A stretch of DNA of 64,000 bases from assembly GCA_963921425.1 (NCBI GenBank), contig OY992835.1, forward strand, positions 11,532,001-11,596,000. Reading direction: 5' to 3'. The notes beneath the pieces were generated by a model that ran no database searches, was not told where the DNA came from, and was given only the letters and a program-made list of their open reading frames with translations. Positions 47,268 to 58,320 of the stretch are shown one piece after another; the first letter of the stretch is position 1, and every line of letters begins with the position of its first letter. This DNA is from Dryas octopetala (lineage: Eukaryota > Streptophyta > Magnoliopsida > Rosales > Rosaceae). The translations under genes were made by a program, and so were the position numbers.

Positions 47268-48199
47268 TTAGAGAGTATTAAGGGCTTTTACAACCCTTTA
47301 ACAAAAAAAATTAAAAATGGTTTTTTTGACTCAATAACTCAAACCCTCTAGATGTAGATTGAAAGTTGACACTCCAATGAGTTATTTCAGACCACTGTTA
47401 GACTGCATCACCACCACGGGTATACTTGACTCTTCCTAACTCCATACTGAGAAATAAATATTGAAAGTATATATATCCGGGTCTTATTCCGCCAATACTT
47501 TGACCTCTAGACTCTGGACTCTCTCCCAGAAGCTTGCACTTTGCACACCTGTATCAACAATTGTGACATTTAAAGTATATTACTTGTATAAAAACCAGCA
47601 AGATAATTTGACAATTTATACGTACTTTTGATAATACTAGACAGCAACCAACAGAGACACAACATATACAATATGGTATCCGGAAGTTGAAGGCTCAGAA
47701 GATCGATGAGTGCAATGTTGGTATTTTGTCATTGCAGCACCTCATGTAGAGAACTTTACTTTTACAGACATGTGCAAATAGAGTGGTAAGATGATATTGT
47801 CTCTTGATGACTTCATAAGAAACCCTTAAAAGGAAAAAATTATTGCGCAACATCTTGCCCTGCTTCAACAGCCCGGCCTAGTGAGCTAGATATGTATAGA
47901 CAATAACAATTAAGGTAAGCAATTAATTTCACTTTATATATAAAATGAATAACACTCAACCCTACTTAATTTCTCAAATGTTCCATGTAGATAAAGACGT
48001 GAAGATAAGTTAATAAATGTAAAAGTTTATTTCAAAATGCAAATGGATTACTGTACAAAATTAAGATAATATTTATAGCAAATTATGCTGATAATTGAAG
48101 GTAAAAAACCATAAATATATATATGTGGTTTAGGATCGTGAATCAAATATTTTAACAAATAATTTTACAGTATCTTTAAGCTCTTATATTTAGTTACAT

Positions 48200-48835
48200 C
48201 CAAGGAATAAAATTTCGGGTTTCGAGGAAATTTCGATGGAAATTTCGACGGAAATTTCGAAAATTTTTAAATTTCGACAAAAATTAGACGGAAATGACGG
48301 AAATTGCTATCAAAATACGGAAATTTTGAATGAAACTTTACCATATGTTTATTTAATATATTATCTACTAAATTGATAAAAAACATTGAAGAAACCAAAT
48401 TATATAGTAAGTTTTATGTGATATAAGATGAATATAGTACACGCTGAAGACAAATACTGTTAAATAAAATTAGTATATTATTTATACTCTATAATCTGTA
48501 TACTAAACCCTATGTATTTTATAATCTATATTCTATATTGTTTAGGATATGGTATATGATATTAGGGTTTAGACCTTTTAGGATATTTTAAATTATTTTT
48601 ATATAGAAATATATTATAGTTTACTAGTTTATGGTTTAAAAACAACTAAACGAAACTCCAAAACGGCCAAATAAAACTTCAAACCATTTTTTTTCTTTAC
48701 AATTGTCCAAAGGCCCAAACCCCAATCAATCCTAAACATTTTAATTTTTTTCTCTTTTTTAATTTTTTTTTTTCCTTCCTTTCCTTTCCTTTCTTCTCCC
48801 CCGAGTCTCCAGTTCAGCAGCTACTGTTTTTTCTT

Positions 48836-48866
<31 letters not shown>

Positions 48867-49258
48867 CCCCTCTGCCGTCGCCCCCCCGCCATCGCTCCCC
48901 CGATGTCGCCCCCCCCGATGTCGCCCCCCCGATGTCGCCCCCTGCTGTCGCCCCCCTGCGATCGCCCCCCCCCCCGCTGTCGCCCCCCCGCTGTTGCCCT
49001 CCTGCCGTCGCCCCCCCGCCGTCCAAAAACCCAGATCTCAGTCGGGGGAGATCTCAGTCTCACCGCCTGTCGCCCAGCTTCCCCCCACCAGTCTCCTTGC
49101 TAAGGTTTCCATTTTTTTCCAAAAACCCAGCCTTCCTTCCAAAACCAGATCTGTCTCACCGCCGAAAATTTAACAAAATTGGGTTTCAATTTCGACACCT
49201 CAAAAAATCGAAATTTTCGGCGAAATTTCGCCGAAAACTTCGAAATTTAACACCTTGG
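48200..49258. mobile_element. hAT-like element with TTTCG subterminal repeats and a GC-rich core
   Basis: Ends CCAAGGAATAAAATTTCG (48200-48217) and, inverted, CCAAGGTGTTAAATTTCG (49241-49258); 14 of 18 bases match. Both sides are followed by ttacat(cc), as if a 6- to 8-bp target duplication were present (48194-48199 and 49259-49264). The subterminal zones carry repeated ggaaatttcga (left) and tttcggcgaaatttcgcc (right). The core contains a CT repeat (48838-48867) and a C-rich minisatellite (48880-49025). No transposase. Confidence 0.7.
48880..49025. repeat. C-rich minisatellite (gatgtcgcccccc-type units)
   Basis: About ten degenerate units of 13-16 bases (cg(a/c)tgtcgcccccc) with C-runs of 5 to 13. 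On the minus strand these are regularly spaced G-runs with quadruplex potential. Open frames across it are only low-complexity Gly/Arg or Pro/Arg runs and are not genes. Confidence 0.9.
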
Positions 49259-49264
49259 TTACAT

Positions 49265-50129
49265 CCTAGGGCTTAAAAAAGATCATTGGCTTTTCAATAT
49301 GCTACTAAATGATTTGGCAATGACATAGGAAAAAAAAAAATTTGAATTAAAACTTTTAGAAAGAGAACCCTAAACAAGAGAAAGACAAGGGCTCCATCAT
49401 CTCCAGCCGCAACTATGGGAATTTGATCTAATCTTGAGTGGCTCTCTAGAGCAGATGACCCCTATTTTTTTTTTTTTTGGGATTCTCAATTAGTGATGAG
49501 CTCTCAGCGATAGGTTCTATTTAAAAATAATAATAAAAAAAGGGTGAGCGCTTCTTGCAGTAAAATGGCTTATAAATGCTTTATGTTAGGTTTTAACTTT
49601 GAAATTTTTGGCTAATTAAAACCTAACTTAAAAGCTGACCAACTAAGTCTGATCCCTTGAAGAAGAAGAAATATTGTACTACTGAGCGCTCGGTGCCTCA
49701 AATCTGTGAAAAAAAATGGTTAACTGCTTAATCTAGAGAATGACCATATATATATAGATGAAGTAATGATATCCCAACCAAACCACATATTAGGACCGAC
49801 ACTTGAGAAAATGGAGTGAATAAAGCATGCATGTGTATGAAATTTAACAAGCCTAATTAATATAGTAGAAGCAGCTGACCAGAATAAGCAAGCACAATGT
49901 CAACTGCTTGACTATTGCATTCAAAAATATACGGTCATGAGTGGCAATATCGAGTAAGTGAAAGCAACTAAGTAAACTAAAATTCATATTTGTTCTTCAT
50001 CTAACCTAAAAAGGAATAAAATTCAATTCATGTACGAACAAAGAATGAACCAAAAACATGGCTGGCATAGTTCATATTCATAGGGAAGCAAAACACGCTT
50101 CTGACAAAAAAAAATTACAAACATGCTGA
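49265..50129. other. Remaining intron sequence of F-box module 3
   Basis: Contains the F-box intron motifs (atgaagtaatgatatcccaacc, agcaagcacaatgtcaactgcttgactatt) also found at 43735-43930. It stops at the retrotransposon's target duplication gctga (50125-50129). Confidence 0.6.
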
Positions 50130-50376
50130 TGTTGTAAATATCATTAATTATGTGGCTGTCCATTATCATGTTCAATATTTATCTCATGTATTATCTAGAG
50201 CAATTGTATAGATAATTATGAGGAGTCCAATTCATTGTAAAATAGGAGACCTTAAGGGTCTATCTCAGGTCATCCAAGAGCCTATAAATAGAGGCCTTAT
50301 GTGAATGAGAAATACACTCTGATTCCTCCTCAATTCTCTCTTATGTTCTCTTTACATTTCTCTTTATTTTATAACA
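50130..50376 (+). repeat. 5' long terminal repeat
   Basis: 247 bp, with a TATA box in CCTATAAATAGAGG (50281-50294) and a CT-rich region after it that is probably the transcription start region. No base differs from the 3' LTR. Confidence 0.95.
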
Positions 50377-51499
50377 CGTTATCAGCACGATAGTCTCTCT
50401 TATAAACTCTTCTAGATCCAAGAGTCATATGGTGCAACCTTGTTGCTTTTGACCAATACTCTTGATCTTAGAATTGTTCTATTTATATATTTTATGTGTT
50501 ATACTCTTCTTGTGCCTCCATGATATGTGTCTTATCTATACACGAGTGCTTCGAGATAGGTGTTTTCAATATGGATGCTTAATTCTCACGTTGAATGATC
50601 TGATTCAGTTGGGTATCAACTGCTTATTCTATATCTGCTAGTTTTCCTATATCTCGTTATATGCTATTCAATTTATATATATATATATTATATATATGCG
50701 TACATATTGTTGATAGTTTTTCCAAATAAGTTGATGAATACTTATATATCATATGAGTTTACAAGTTTACTAGCTTGCTTCTTTGAATTACCCGAGGTAC
50801 ATGAGTTAAAGGCTCCAATAAGAAGCACGCTTTTCTATTTCATTCCACTTATATATATATATATGAGAAGTATTTTTTACTGCAGGTTGAAGTATATCAT
50901 AATCTTGTGCACAGTGGGGACCTAATAATCGTTTAAGCTAACACATATTCCATGTTTCCATATTGTTTTGTTTCACTCTATGAATTGACATGCAGGTTTG
51001 AATCCATTGATTCAATTCAATTCATCGTGAATGTTCCTATATTGAGAGAACAAAATCATGAGTTTCTTTTACGAAATATTGGCTTATATATTATGCTCTC
51101 ATACTTAATATATTATGTATATAATTATAAGTTTTGATCAATTATGTCTCGTGTGCCTATACAGAAAAGAGAATATATATATTTGCACCTGTATATGTTA
51201 TCCATACCGGCCTCTTGCTATCATGGGGTTTTCTTATTAATTGGGTTGGATCAATTTTGTTAGTTTACAGGTTTGTTGTTGAATGACTTTGATTTCAATA
51301 TATATGATCTCCCCCTAACTTGTCGGCTCCCTATGACATATTATCAATTTCTTGTCATGATGGTTTTTTGAGTTTAGTCATCAAAAGTTTCAATATATAT
51401 AGATCTTGCATTCAATTGTGAGTTTTGGGTTGATTATATGATTTCATATGTGATTATTATTATTGTTGAGGTCAGAACTAAATGTTGTTAGATCCTTAA

Positions 51500-53700
51500 A
51501 TTAAAATCAATTAAGGACCAGAAGATCCTAAATCCTGTAAAAATCAATTGAGGACTCGAAGATCCTTATAAAATTGAATGAGGGCCTAAAGAGCCTCATT
51601 TCTTAACCAATCTGGTGAGGGCCCAAAGTTCCTCAATTCTTGTATTATTAAATTAGGGCAAAGTGCCTCAATTGTTATACAACTAAATAAGATAATTAAG
51701 GACCCGAAGGTCTTTATTTCTTATCATATAAGGATGACTCATACACAAGGACTTGAAGTTCCTTAACCTTAATTATTATAAGGGCCTGAAGTTCCTTATC
51801 ATACGATCCAATCGAAACCTGAAGTTTCATGACTCAATCGAAACCTGAAGTTTCATGATGATTGGTCAATATTGGAACAATATGCAATGAAGTACACGTT
51901 CGATGATAGTGCAAATATGACATATTCGATCATTGAGGTCTTGATATTGTTGAGCACTCAATTTTGCTTTATATATGATATACACGACGATTATCACATA
52001 TTATATTAGGACCTGAAGCTCCTTAATTTTGATTAATCATTTAATCATACGAAGATTTGAAGTTCTTCCATTTTTATGAGGACTCTAAATTCTTTGGTTC
52101 TTATCATGTGATCAAATCATAATCTTGAAGTGTCTTGTTTTTATTATATATAATAAAGACTCGAAGTTCTTCAATTTTTATCCAATCGTGTAATTAAATG
52201 AGAACCTGAAGTTTCTCAATCTCTATATACAAATCATGACCCGAAGTTTGTTGATTCATATTATTGGAACCAGAAGTTTCCATAGTCTATTTTAATGCAA
52301 TGTTTTACAATTTCTGCTTTAATTTAATCGCTCTATTTATTTCCTTATTTTAATTCTTAACTATGCATTATTATTTTTATGGACCTGTTGTCCTAAACAT
52401 CGAACCTGAAGCTTCGAGTATAGATTTCATTTTGAACTTGAAATTCTAATTAATGCAGCCTCAACCTTGAAGTTTTGAGCAAATCATTTTTGGCCTGAAG
52501 TTCAAAATATATGAATCTTGTTAAGAATCGAAAGTTCTAACATAGTACAAACAATAGGAAAATAAGGACTTGAAGTCTAAATATGAACCCGAAGTTCAAA
52601 GCTCGAACATTTTAGACTCGGAAGTTTTAAATTAAATTCATATCCATGTTTTGAATCTGGAATCTGAAGTTTCAGAAATATGCTAATGTGGATATGATGT
52701 TCATGTTATGACTTTTGAAGAGCAAATATTTAGAACCTGAAGTTCTAACCTACTCCAAATTTGAGGTTTTGGGAATACATGAGAACATATTATTTGTATT
52801 TAATTTGCCAATATTGATTGAACCAGAAGTTCAGATCTATAAATTTAGATGTTGTACATTGGTAATTAATGTTTTTCATTATGTACACTAGTTGGGTATA
52901 TCACTTTCTTTATATAGAACCTGAAGTTCTAAATCTTTGATCTGTACTGTATTTATGTCTCCTGTCACGGAATAAAGAGATCAAACTTATAGAGAAATTG
53001 ATATTCTAATGCATACAATGTGAAGTTCCTTATTCCTTGGTTTTACTTAAAACCTGAGAAATTTGAAGTTCATGAAATATAGGATTAGAACATGTAGTTC
53101 TACATTAAAAAGTCAAATAAGAACCTGAAGTTCTTTGACTTTTTGTTTCTTTATCAGAAGTGGATGAAAATTGGAGATGTGATAGAACTTAATGTTCTTA
53201 TAATTGATTAAAAATTTGTAGTTCAATGTTCATTACTTAATCAAGTCAGAACCTGAAGTTCCTTGATTTTCATGCTCTATGTTATAGAATCAAATTGAAC
53301 CAAAAGTTCTTTGATCTATCATTCCATGATTTAGAACTCAAATTTTTCATAACTCCATAATTTTTCTTATGAACCTGAAGTTCTTGATTAAGTATAGATT
53401 AAGCCGGAAGTCTTTATTCATATGATTCATTAGAGCTTATAGTTCTATACTTTTAAGAACCTGAAGTTCTACCTATATTTTGTATAGAAACTTGAAGTTT
53501 CATCACTTCAATTTAGAACATATATGGCATATATGTTCATAGTTGTTCATAATTAATTTATTAATTCACATTATAACCTGAAGTTAGATGTTGAAGAATT
53601 ATTTGAAACCAGAAGTTTCATATACCTACATGTGCATTGCAAACCTAATTATGTTTCGTCTTTATATAACCTGAAGTTATATAAGCATTTGAGTTTGTAT
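51500..53700. repeat. Array of about 40 micro-palindromes with a CTGAA loop
   Basis: Short units with the form arm-CTGAA-inverse arm recur every 25-90 bases. Examples: GAAAC-CTGAA-GTTTC (51814, 51840), TTAGAAC-CTGAA-GTTCTAA (52730), CTCAA..TTGAG around CCTTGAAGTT (52460), TAGAAC-CTGAA-GTTCTA (52915), TTATATAAC-CTGAA-GTTATATAA (53662), and a 38-base hairpin at 53107-53144. Loops vary slightly (TTGAA, CAGAA, CCGAA). Arms differ between units but stay complementary. No reading frame crosses the array. Confidence 0.85.
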
Positions 53701-53749
53701 AACCACTCACTCTATTGATTTTTATATATGCACTTATGAAAATTTTCCC

Positions 53750-55560
53750 GCCGTTAGGGGGAGAAATGACCGTTCCTGAAGAACGGCGTGAAATATCATA
53801 ATATGCATATACTAGTCTTTTCATACCATTAATTCAATATGCGAATGAGATATGAATGATAATGCAAATCTAGTGAATACATTTATTTGAAAGCTAGATG
53901 CATATATATTTAACGAAACTGCAAAGTCTCGTATAGAAGATTTATATATGCCAACATGGATTGATGTCCTAACATGGTAGTCCATCAATTTGGCAGAAAA
54001 TGGTTTATTGTATGCCTGAAGCGTGACAAATCTATAGGTTCCAAAGTTTAGCTCCCCAGAAGTGGAGAGTATATGAAATGGTCCACACAAGCCCAATTAA
54101 TTAAATTTAAAGATCCACATTCTGTACACAAATCATCCTAGAAGAGATGACAGTCCCTGAAGAGACTATAAAAGCCCCTGAAGAGGCATGTGTACCGATT
54201 ACAAAGATATATATTTATATCTAAAGCATGCAAATGAGAATTGTGAGATCGTTGATATATTGATGATGTGTTTTGTCTATGGTAGCTACTAAAAATCATC
54301 ATGGGCTATAATAATGTGGAACCACGTTTATTATAAATGTCGACAAAATTAAATGATTGGCCAAACTGGAAAGAGGCAATTCCAATAGAATTGAACATCA
54401 TTATAAACATGAAATAATGAGAACCTATAGTTCAAACACCAAAGATGTTAACCCTGAAGGTTATAGAGTGTTTGAAATAAAGTGAATGAAATCACTATTT
54501 ATAATGGCACAAGGTTTCTCTAAAGAAACATGGGATTGTGGTTATATATTCTCCTGTTATAGATGCAACCGCATTTTAACAAATTTGGTAAATTAAATGT
54601 GTTTATTGCATATAGAGAAAACCTTTAGAGATTATGAAATGTCTGAAGCATATCGCCAGGTTTCTCTAAAGAAACATGAGATTGTGGTTATATATTCTCC
54701 TGTTATAGATGCAACCGCATTTTAACAAATTTGGTAAATTAAATGTGTTTATTGCATATGGAGATAACATTTAGAGATTATGAAATGCCTGAAGCATATC
54801 ACCAGAAGCGATTTCCTATAAGATATAGGACAAATTACTAAATCAAATCCCAAATTGAAAGTGCCATGAAATATTATGTGCTTGAAGCAAATCCTTGAAG
54901 GATTGAAAGAGCTTGAAGCTCAGAGTATGTACTCAACCTTAACACTATGAATATGTTCAAAATTGCCTTATTGAGTACTTTGATTAGAACCCGAATTCGG
55001 AAATTGTTGCAACATTTTCAAACTTTTGAAAGAAGTTATGAATTAATTTAGGCTCCTGAAGAGCTCATAAGATTATTGAATGCTTGAATATTGGATTTGA
55101 TATAAATAACCTTGGGAAATGAAATAGTGTCTCGAGCTGCAGATCGAGTACTGTACTAGTGAAATTCTTATGCCCAACGGTTATTCAATCTATTGGCACT
55201 AAGAATGATTACTTGCTTCCTAAGGAAGATGTAAAAAAGATCTTTGGTCCAGAAGCACCATATCTTAATGTGCCTTATTCAACTTAAACACAATGCAGTA
55301 GACCGAATAAGCATCGGTGATTGTGTCATATAATTTTTCCAATACTCAAAGTATTTTCATAATAATTCATCTCTTTTAGAGATAATTGTTTCTAACCACT
55401 TTATTTAGTGGAATTATATTTTGTTTGTATTACTCCAATCTCAACAGGATTTCAATATATGATGACAAACATATAACCCCTGATGGTATAGAAGCCATGT
55501 TCATACAGGCATTGTCAAACTCCATTCTCTAGAAGATGGGATGTGAGATATCATTATTTG
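53750..55560 (+). pseudogene. Shredded copia pol (integrase tail, reverse transcriptase, RNase H parts)
   Basis: Short pieces of copia polyprotein are recognisable in order but in different frames with many stops: VPEERREIS (about 53772), RDKSIGSK (about 54025), DWPNWKEAI at the start of the reverse transcriptase (54355), AQGFSK (54506), YSPVIDATAF, MPEAYHQKR (54785), and PKEDVKKIFGPEAPYL (about 55220). A 147-bp block within the reverse transcriptase is tandemly duplicated (54511-54657, 54658-54804). It has no coding potential. Confidence 0.75.
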
Positions 55561-55599
55561 CTGGATTATTGAGCTAGTCAAATTAAAGCTTGTTGTTAT

Positions 55600-56090
55600 C
55601 AGGGGGAGCATCCAACCATTTTGCGTGTTGTACTCTTTTCCCTTCGACTAGGTTTTTGTCCCATCGGGTTTTTCCTAGCAAGGTTTTAATGAGGCAAAGC
55701 GCATCCAACATTGTAGCAGTGATATTGCAAAAGTTGCACTCTTTTTCCTTCGCTTTGGTTTTGTCCCATTGGGTTTTTCAAAGCAAGGTTTTAACGAGGC
55801 AACATTCACTGATTGGAGAAATATATCAACATTAGGGGGAGCGTGCCATCAAACATTGTACTCTTTTTCCTTCGTCCAAGGTTTTTGTCCCATTGGGTTT
55901 TCCTGGCAAGGTTTTAATGAGGCAGTGTCGTGCACCCATCATATCTATCAGAAACACATGAAGATTGTACTCTTTTCCTTAGCTAGTCTTTTTCCCATAG
56001 GGTTTTGGCTAGTAAGGTTTTTAATGAGGCAAGGGTTTTGGCTAGTAAGGTTTTTAATGAGGCAACTATCATATTCAATGGACATCCAAG
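55600..56090 (+). repeat. Repeats upstream of the purine tract
   Basis: Four degenerate copies of a block with tactctttttccttcg, ttttgtcccattgggttttt and gcaaggttttaatgaggca (about 55629, 55738, 55859, 55966), plus a short repeat ggttttggctagtaaggttt twice (56000-56056). Such blocks are typical of the non-coding 3' part of plant copia elements. Confidence 0.85.
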
Positions 56091-56096
56091 GGGGAG

Positions 56097-56343
56097 TGTT
56101 GTAAATATCATTAATTATGTGGCTGTCCATTATCATGTTCAATATTTATCTCATGTATTATCTAGAGCAATTGTATAGATAATTATGAGGAGTCCAATTC
56201 ATTGTAAAATAGGAGACCTTAAGGGTCTATCTCAGGTCATCCAAGAGCCTATAAATAGAGGCCTTATGTGAATGAGAAATACACTCTGATTCCTCCTCAA
56301 TTCTCTCTTATGTTCTCTTTACATTTCTCTTTATTTTATAACA
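56097..56343 (+). repeat. 3' long terminal repeat
   Basis: 247 bp, identical to 50130-50376 as far as I can compare, followed by the target duplication gctga. Confidence 0.95.
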
Positions 56344-57911
56344 GCTGAGATATTTATGGATATTTAAATGACACCCAACATTTTTAAAACCTCAGGGGGT
56401 GTATGTGTAATTATTAAAACTCCAGAGGGTGTATGTGAAAAGACAATAAAATTCAGGGGTGTAAGTGTAATTAACTCCCAAAGAAAACAACACCAGCACA
56501 ACCAATTCACATTAGTTAGTAGAAGGTAAAAATAGATTAATTGAAAACCATGACATCCATACCTTGAATGTACGTTCAATACTTCTACATCATCCCCCAT
56601 CAAAATGTCCTTGAGCGAAATAAAGCTTGGAACGTGACTACTTGCTTCAAAATCTGGATCAAACTCTTGAAGCTAGCTGAAGATAAATGAATCTGTACGT
56701 AGTTTCTTTGGTGATAGTAAATCAAGGCATTAACACCATCATGAAACATCAATAGACCCCCATTTTTTAAGTATCTCATCGGTTTATATATAGAAGCCAC
56801 TGGGCCAAGTGTGATCAATATTAATAGAAACCCTTTTTGTCCAAGATTTTTGTTCACTACAATCTTTCATTACCCACACATCAATCTGATCATGATCGGC
56901 ATTGCACACACAAAGACAACCTCCCAAAACTGATCCCAAGCCCACTTTATGATATGTCTTCAGTTGAAAAGGAGGTGGAGAAACTGAATGGAACCGGCAA
57001 TTATCAAAGTCAAAAGAAACTATATAATTTAAACTGGCAGTGTTATAGTAACACCAATAAAGTGCTCCTTTCAGGTAGGTGGGGAATGCTTCCATCCTCG
57101 CTGCTGAGGGCGGAGCACGGCCAACACATGCATGTCCATGAACCTGTCCCAAATGTGTGTATCTCAGCCAGCCTAATGTAAGGAGATCTTATATAGTTGC
57201 TGAAAAATTCTAAGCACCTTATATTGGTTAGACTTTGGACTGAAACCAAATCCACAACAAATAGATTCCCGTTGACCGTCGTTCTTCAAAGCTTTTGGAA
57301 GGTCTGTAAACTCACCGGATATTGGATTGCATACGGCAAGAGGTTCATTTGAGAATGGTTCTGACAAGCAAAGCAAGCCATTACACGAATTTACCAACTT
57401 GTACTTGTGATTGTACGGATCTATGTTGATGCGACGTTACGTTTTAGTTTCAAATTTCCTTCTAGTGCCACCTTTCTTTTTAGTGCCATGTTCCCCTTTA
57501 AGTATCGCTTTGACACCATTGTGGTGACTGATTACCTCTTCAGCAATGCGCAATGGGATCTTAAATTTGGAAATAGTGATACAGAGATAACACTCGTTAA
57601 CCTTTGATCTGCCAAAGTCATTGAAATCAAAACCAGAGAAATCTTCATGCTCAACCATGTAAAGAATTCTTGACACACAAGTTGGACCCCAGGCTTGGAT
57701 CAAAGAACAGGCCTCTGCTTGTGCAAAGTGCAGCCTAGTAAATTCTGGGTCCAAAATTAGTTTACGCCAAGTCTTGCATGCATACACATTTGCAAATGAG
57801 AATGCTCCTTGTTGGGAGCTTTAGTAGAACATCTTGAAAGATTGATTTTGGAAGATCTGTTATAGAACCCTTTTTGATGGCTTTAGCTTTTGACTTTCTT
57901 TTCCTTCTCAT

Positions 57912-58320
57912 GGCTATTCTATGAATCTATAAAAGAAAAAAAAAATCCCAACAACAACAACATAAATATTTCATAAGCCACAACTGACCCACATAAAATC
58001 CAATTGAAGTGGTAAAAGAACCATTTATTCAATTGAAGAAAAATGAAAAGGAAAACAAATATGAACAAGAAAAAGACGCACAGACATAAAGATGTAATAG
58101 TGTGAAGTAGTGAAAACGGAATTGCAATAGTCGAGAGTATTACCTGGAAGGAAGGATTGTCGCACTACTTGCAGTTGCAAAGGAAAGAGAGCAGAAAAAC
58201 TCAAAAACGTAATGTCTAATATAAGGAAAGCTAATTTCTAATGAGGCTTTCTGCTTGACGGTTCACGATACGGCACCGTTTCACTAGTTATCAATGGGCT
58301 TCCAGCTTAAGCCCAATATC
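57912..58320 (-). promoter_or_regulatory. Leader intron and promoter of F-box module 3
   Basis: The donor CTTCCAG/GTAATACTCTC is near 58142, and the acceptor (TTATAG) is just before the ATG at 57911. Upstream, cttgacggtt..cggcaccgttt and gggcttccagcttaagcccaat (about 58253-58313) match the promoter of the intact module 2 gene. Confidence 0.55.

Larger units (their letters stand above)
50130..56343 (+). mobile_element. Non-autonomous copia-type LTR retrotransposon, recently inserted
   Basis: 6214 bp. Two 247-bp LTRs (50130-50376, 56097-56343) that I find identical base for base, starting TGTTG and ending TAACA, flanked by the 5-bp duplication gctga (50125-50129, 56344-56348). The F-box module sequence catgctgagatattta is recovered when the element is removed. 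Directly after the 5' LTR is cgttatcagcacgata (primer site region); before the 3' LTR is a purine tract aagggggag. The interior encodes no protein: 50.4-53.7 kb holds the palindrome array and 53.75-55.5 kb a shredded pol. The + orientation follows from primer site, purine tract and pol. Confidence 0.95.
47398..57911 (-). pseudogene. F-box protein pseudogene split by transposons in its intron (module 3)
   Basis: Exon 1 occupies 56562-57911 and starts MRRKRKSKAKAIKKGSITDL; exon 2 lies at 47398-47548 (CAKCKLLGESPESRGQSIGG, ending GGDAV). The donor (TTCAAG/GTATGG) and acceptor (GATACAG/GTGTGC) are the same as in the intact gene. The intron has grown to 9 kb through the hAT-like element at 48200-49258 and the retrotransposon at 50130-56343. 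Exon 1 is broken: a 4-base duplication in the F-box (TGCATGCAAG at about 57776) shifts the frame, and at least three more shifts follow (near 57430, 57180 and 56830). It cannot encode a full F-box protein. Confidence 0.85.

Noticed and set aside
48821..49276. Overlapping frames on both strands rich in Gly/Arg or Pro/Ser/Arg
   Set aside because: Produced by the C-rich minisatellite; no protein-like composition.
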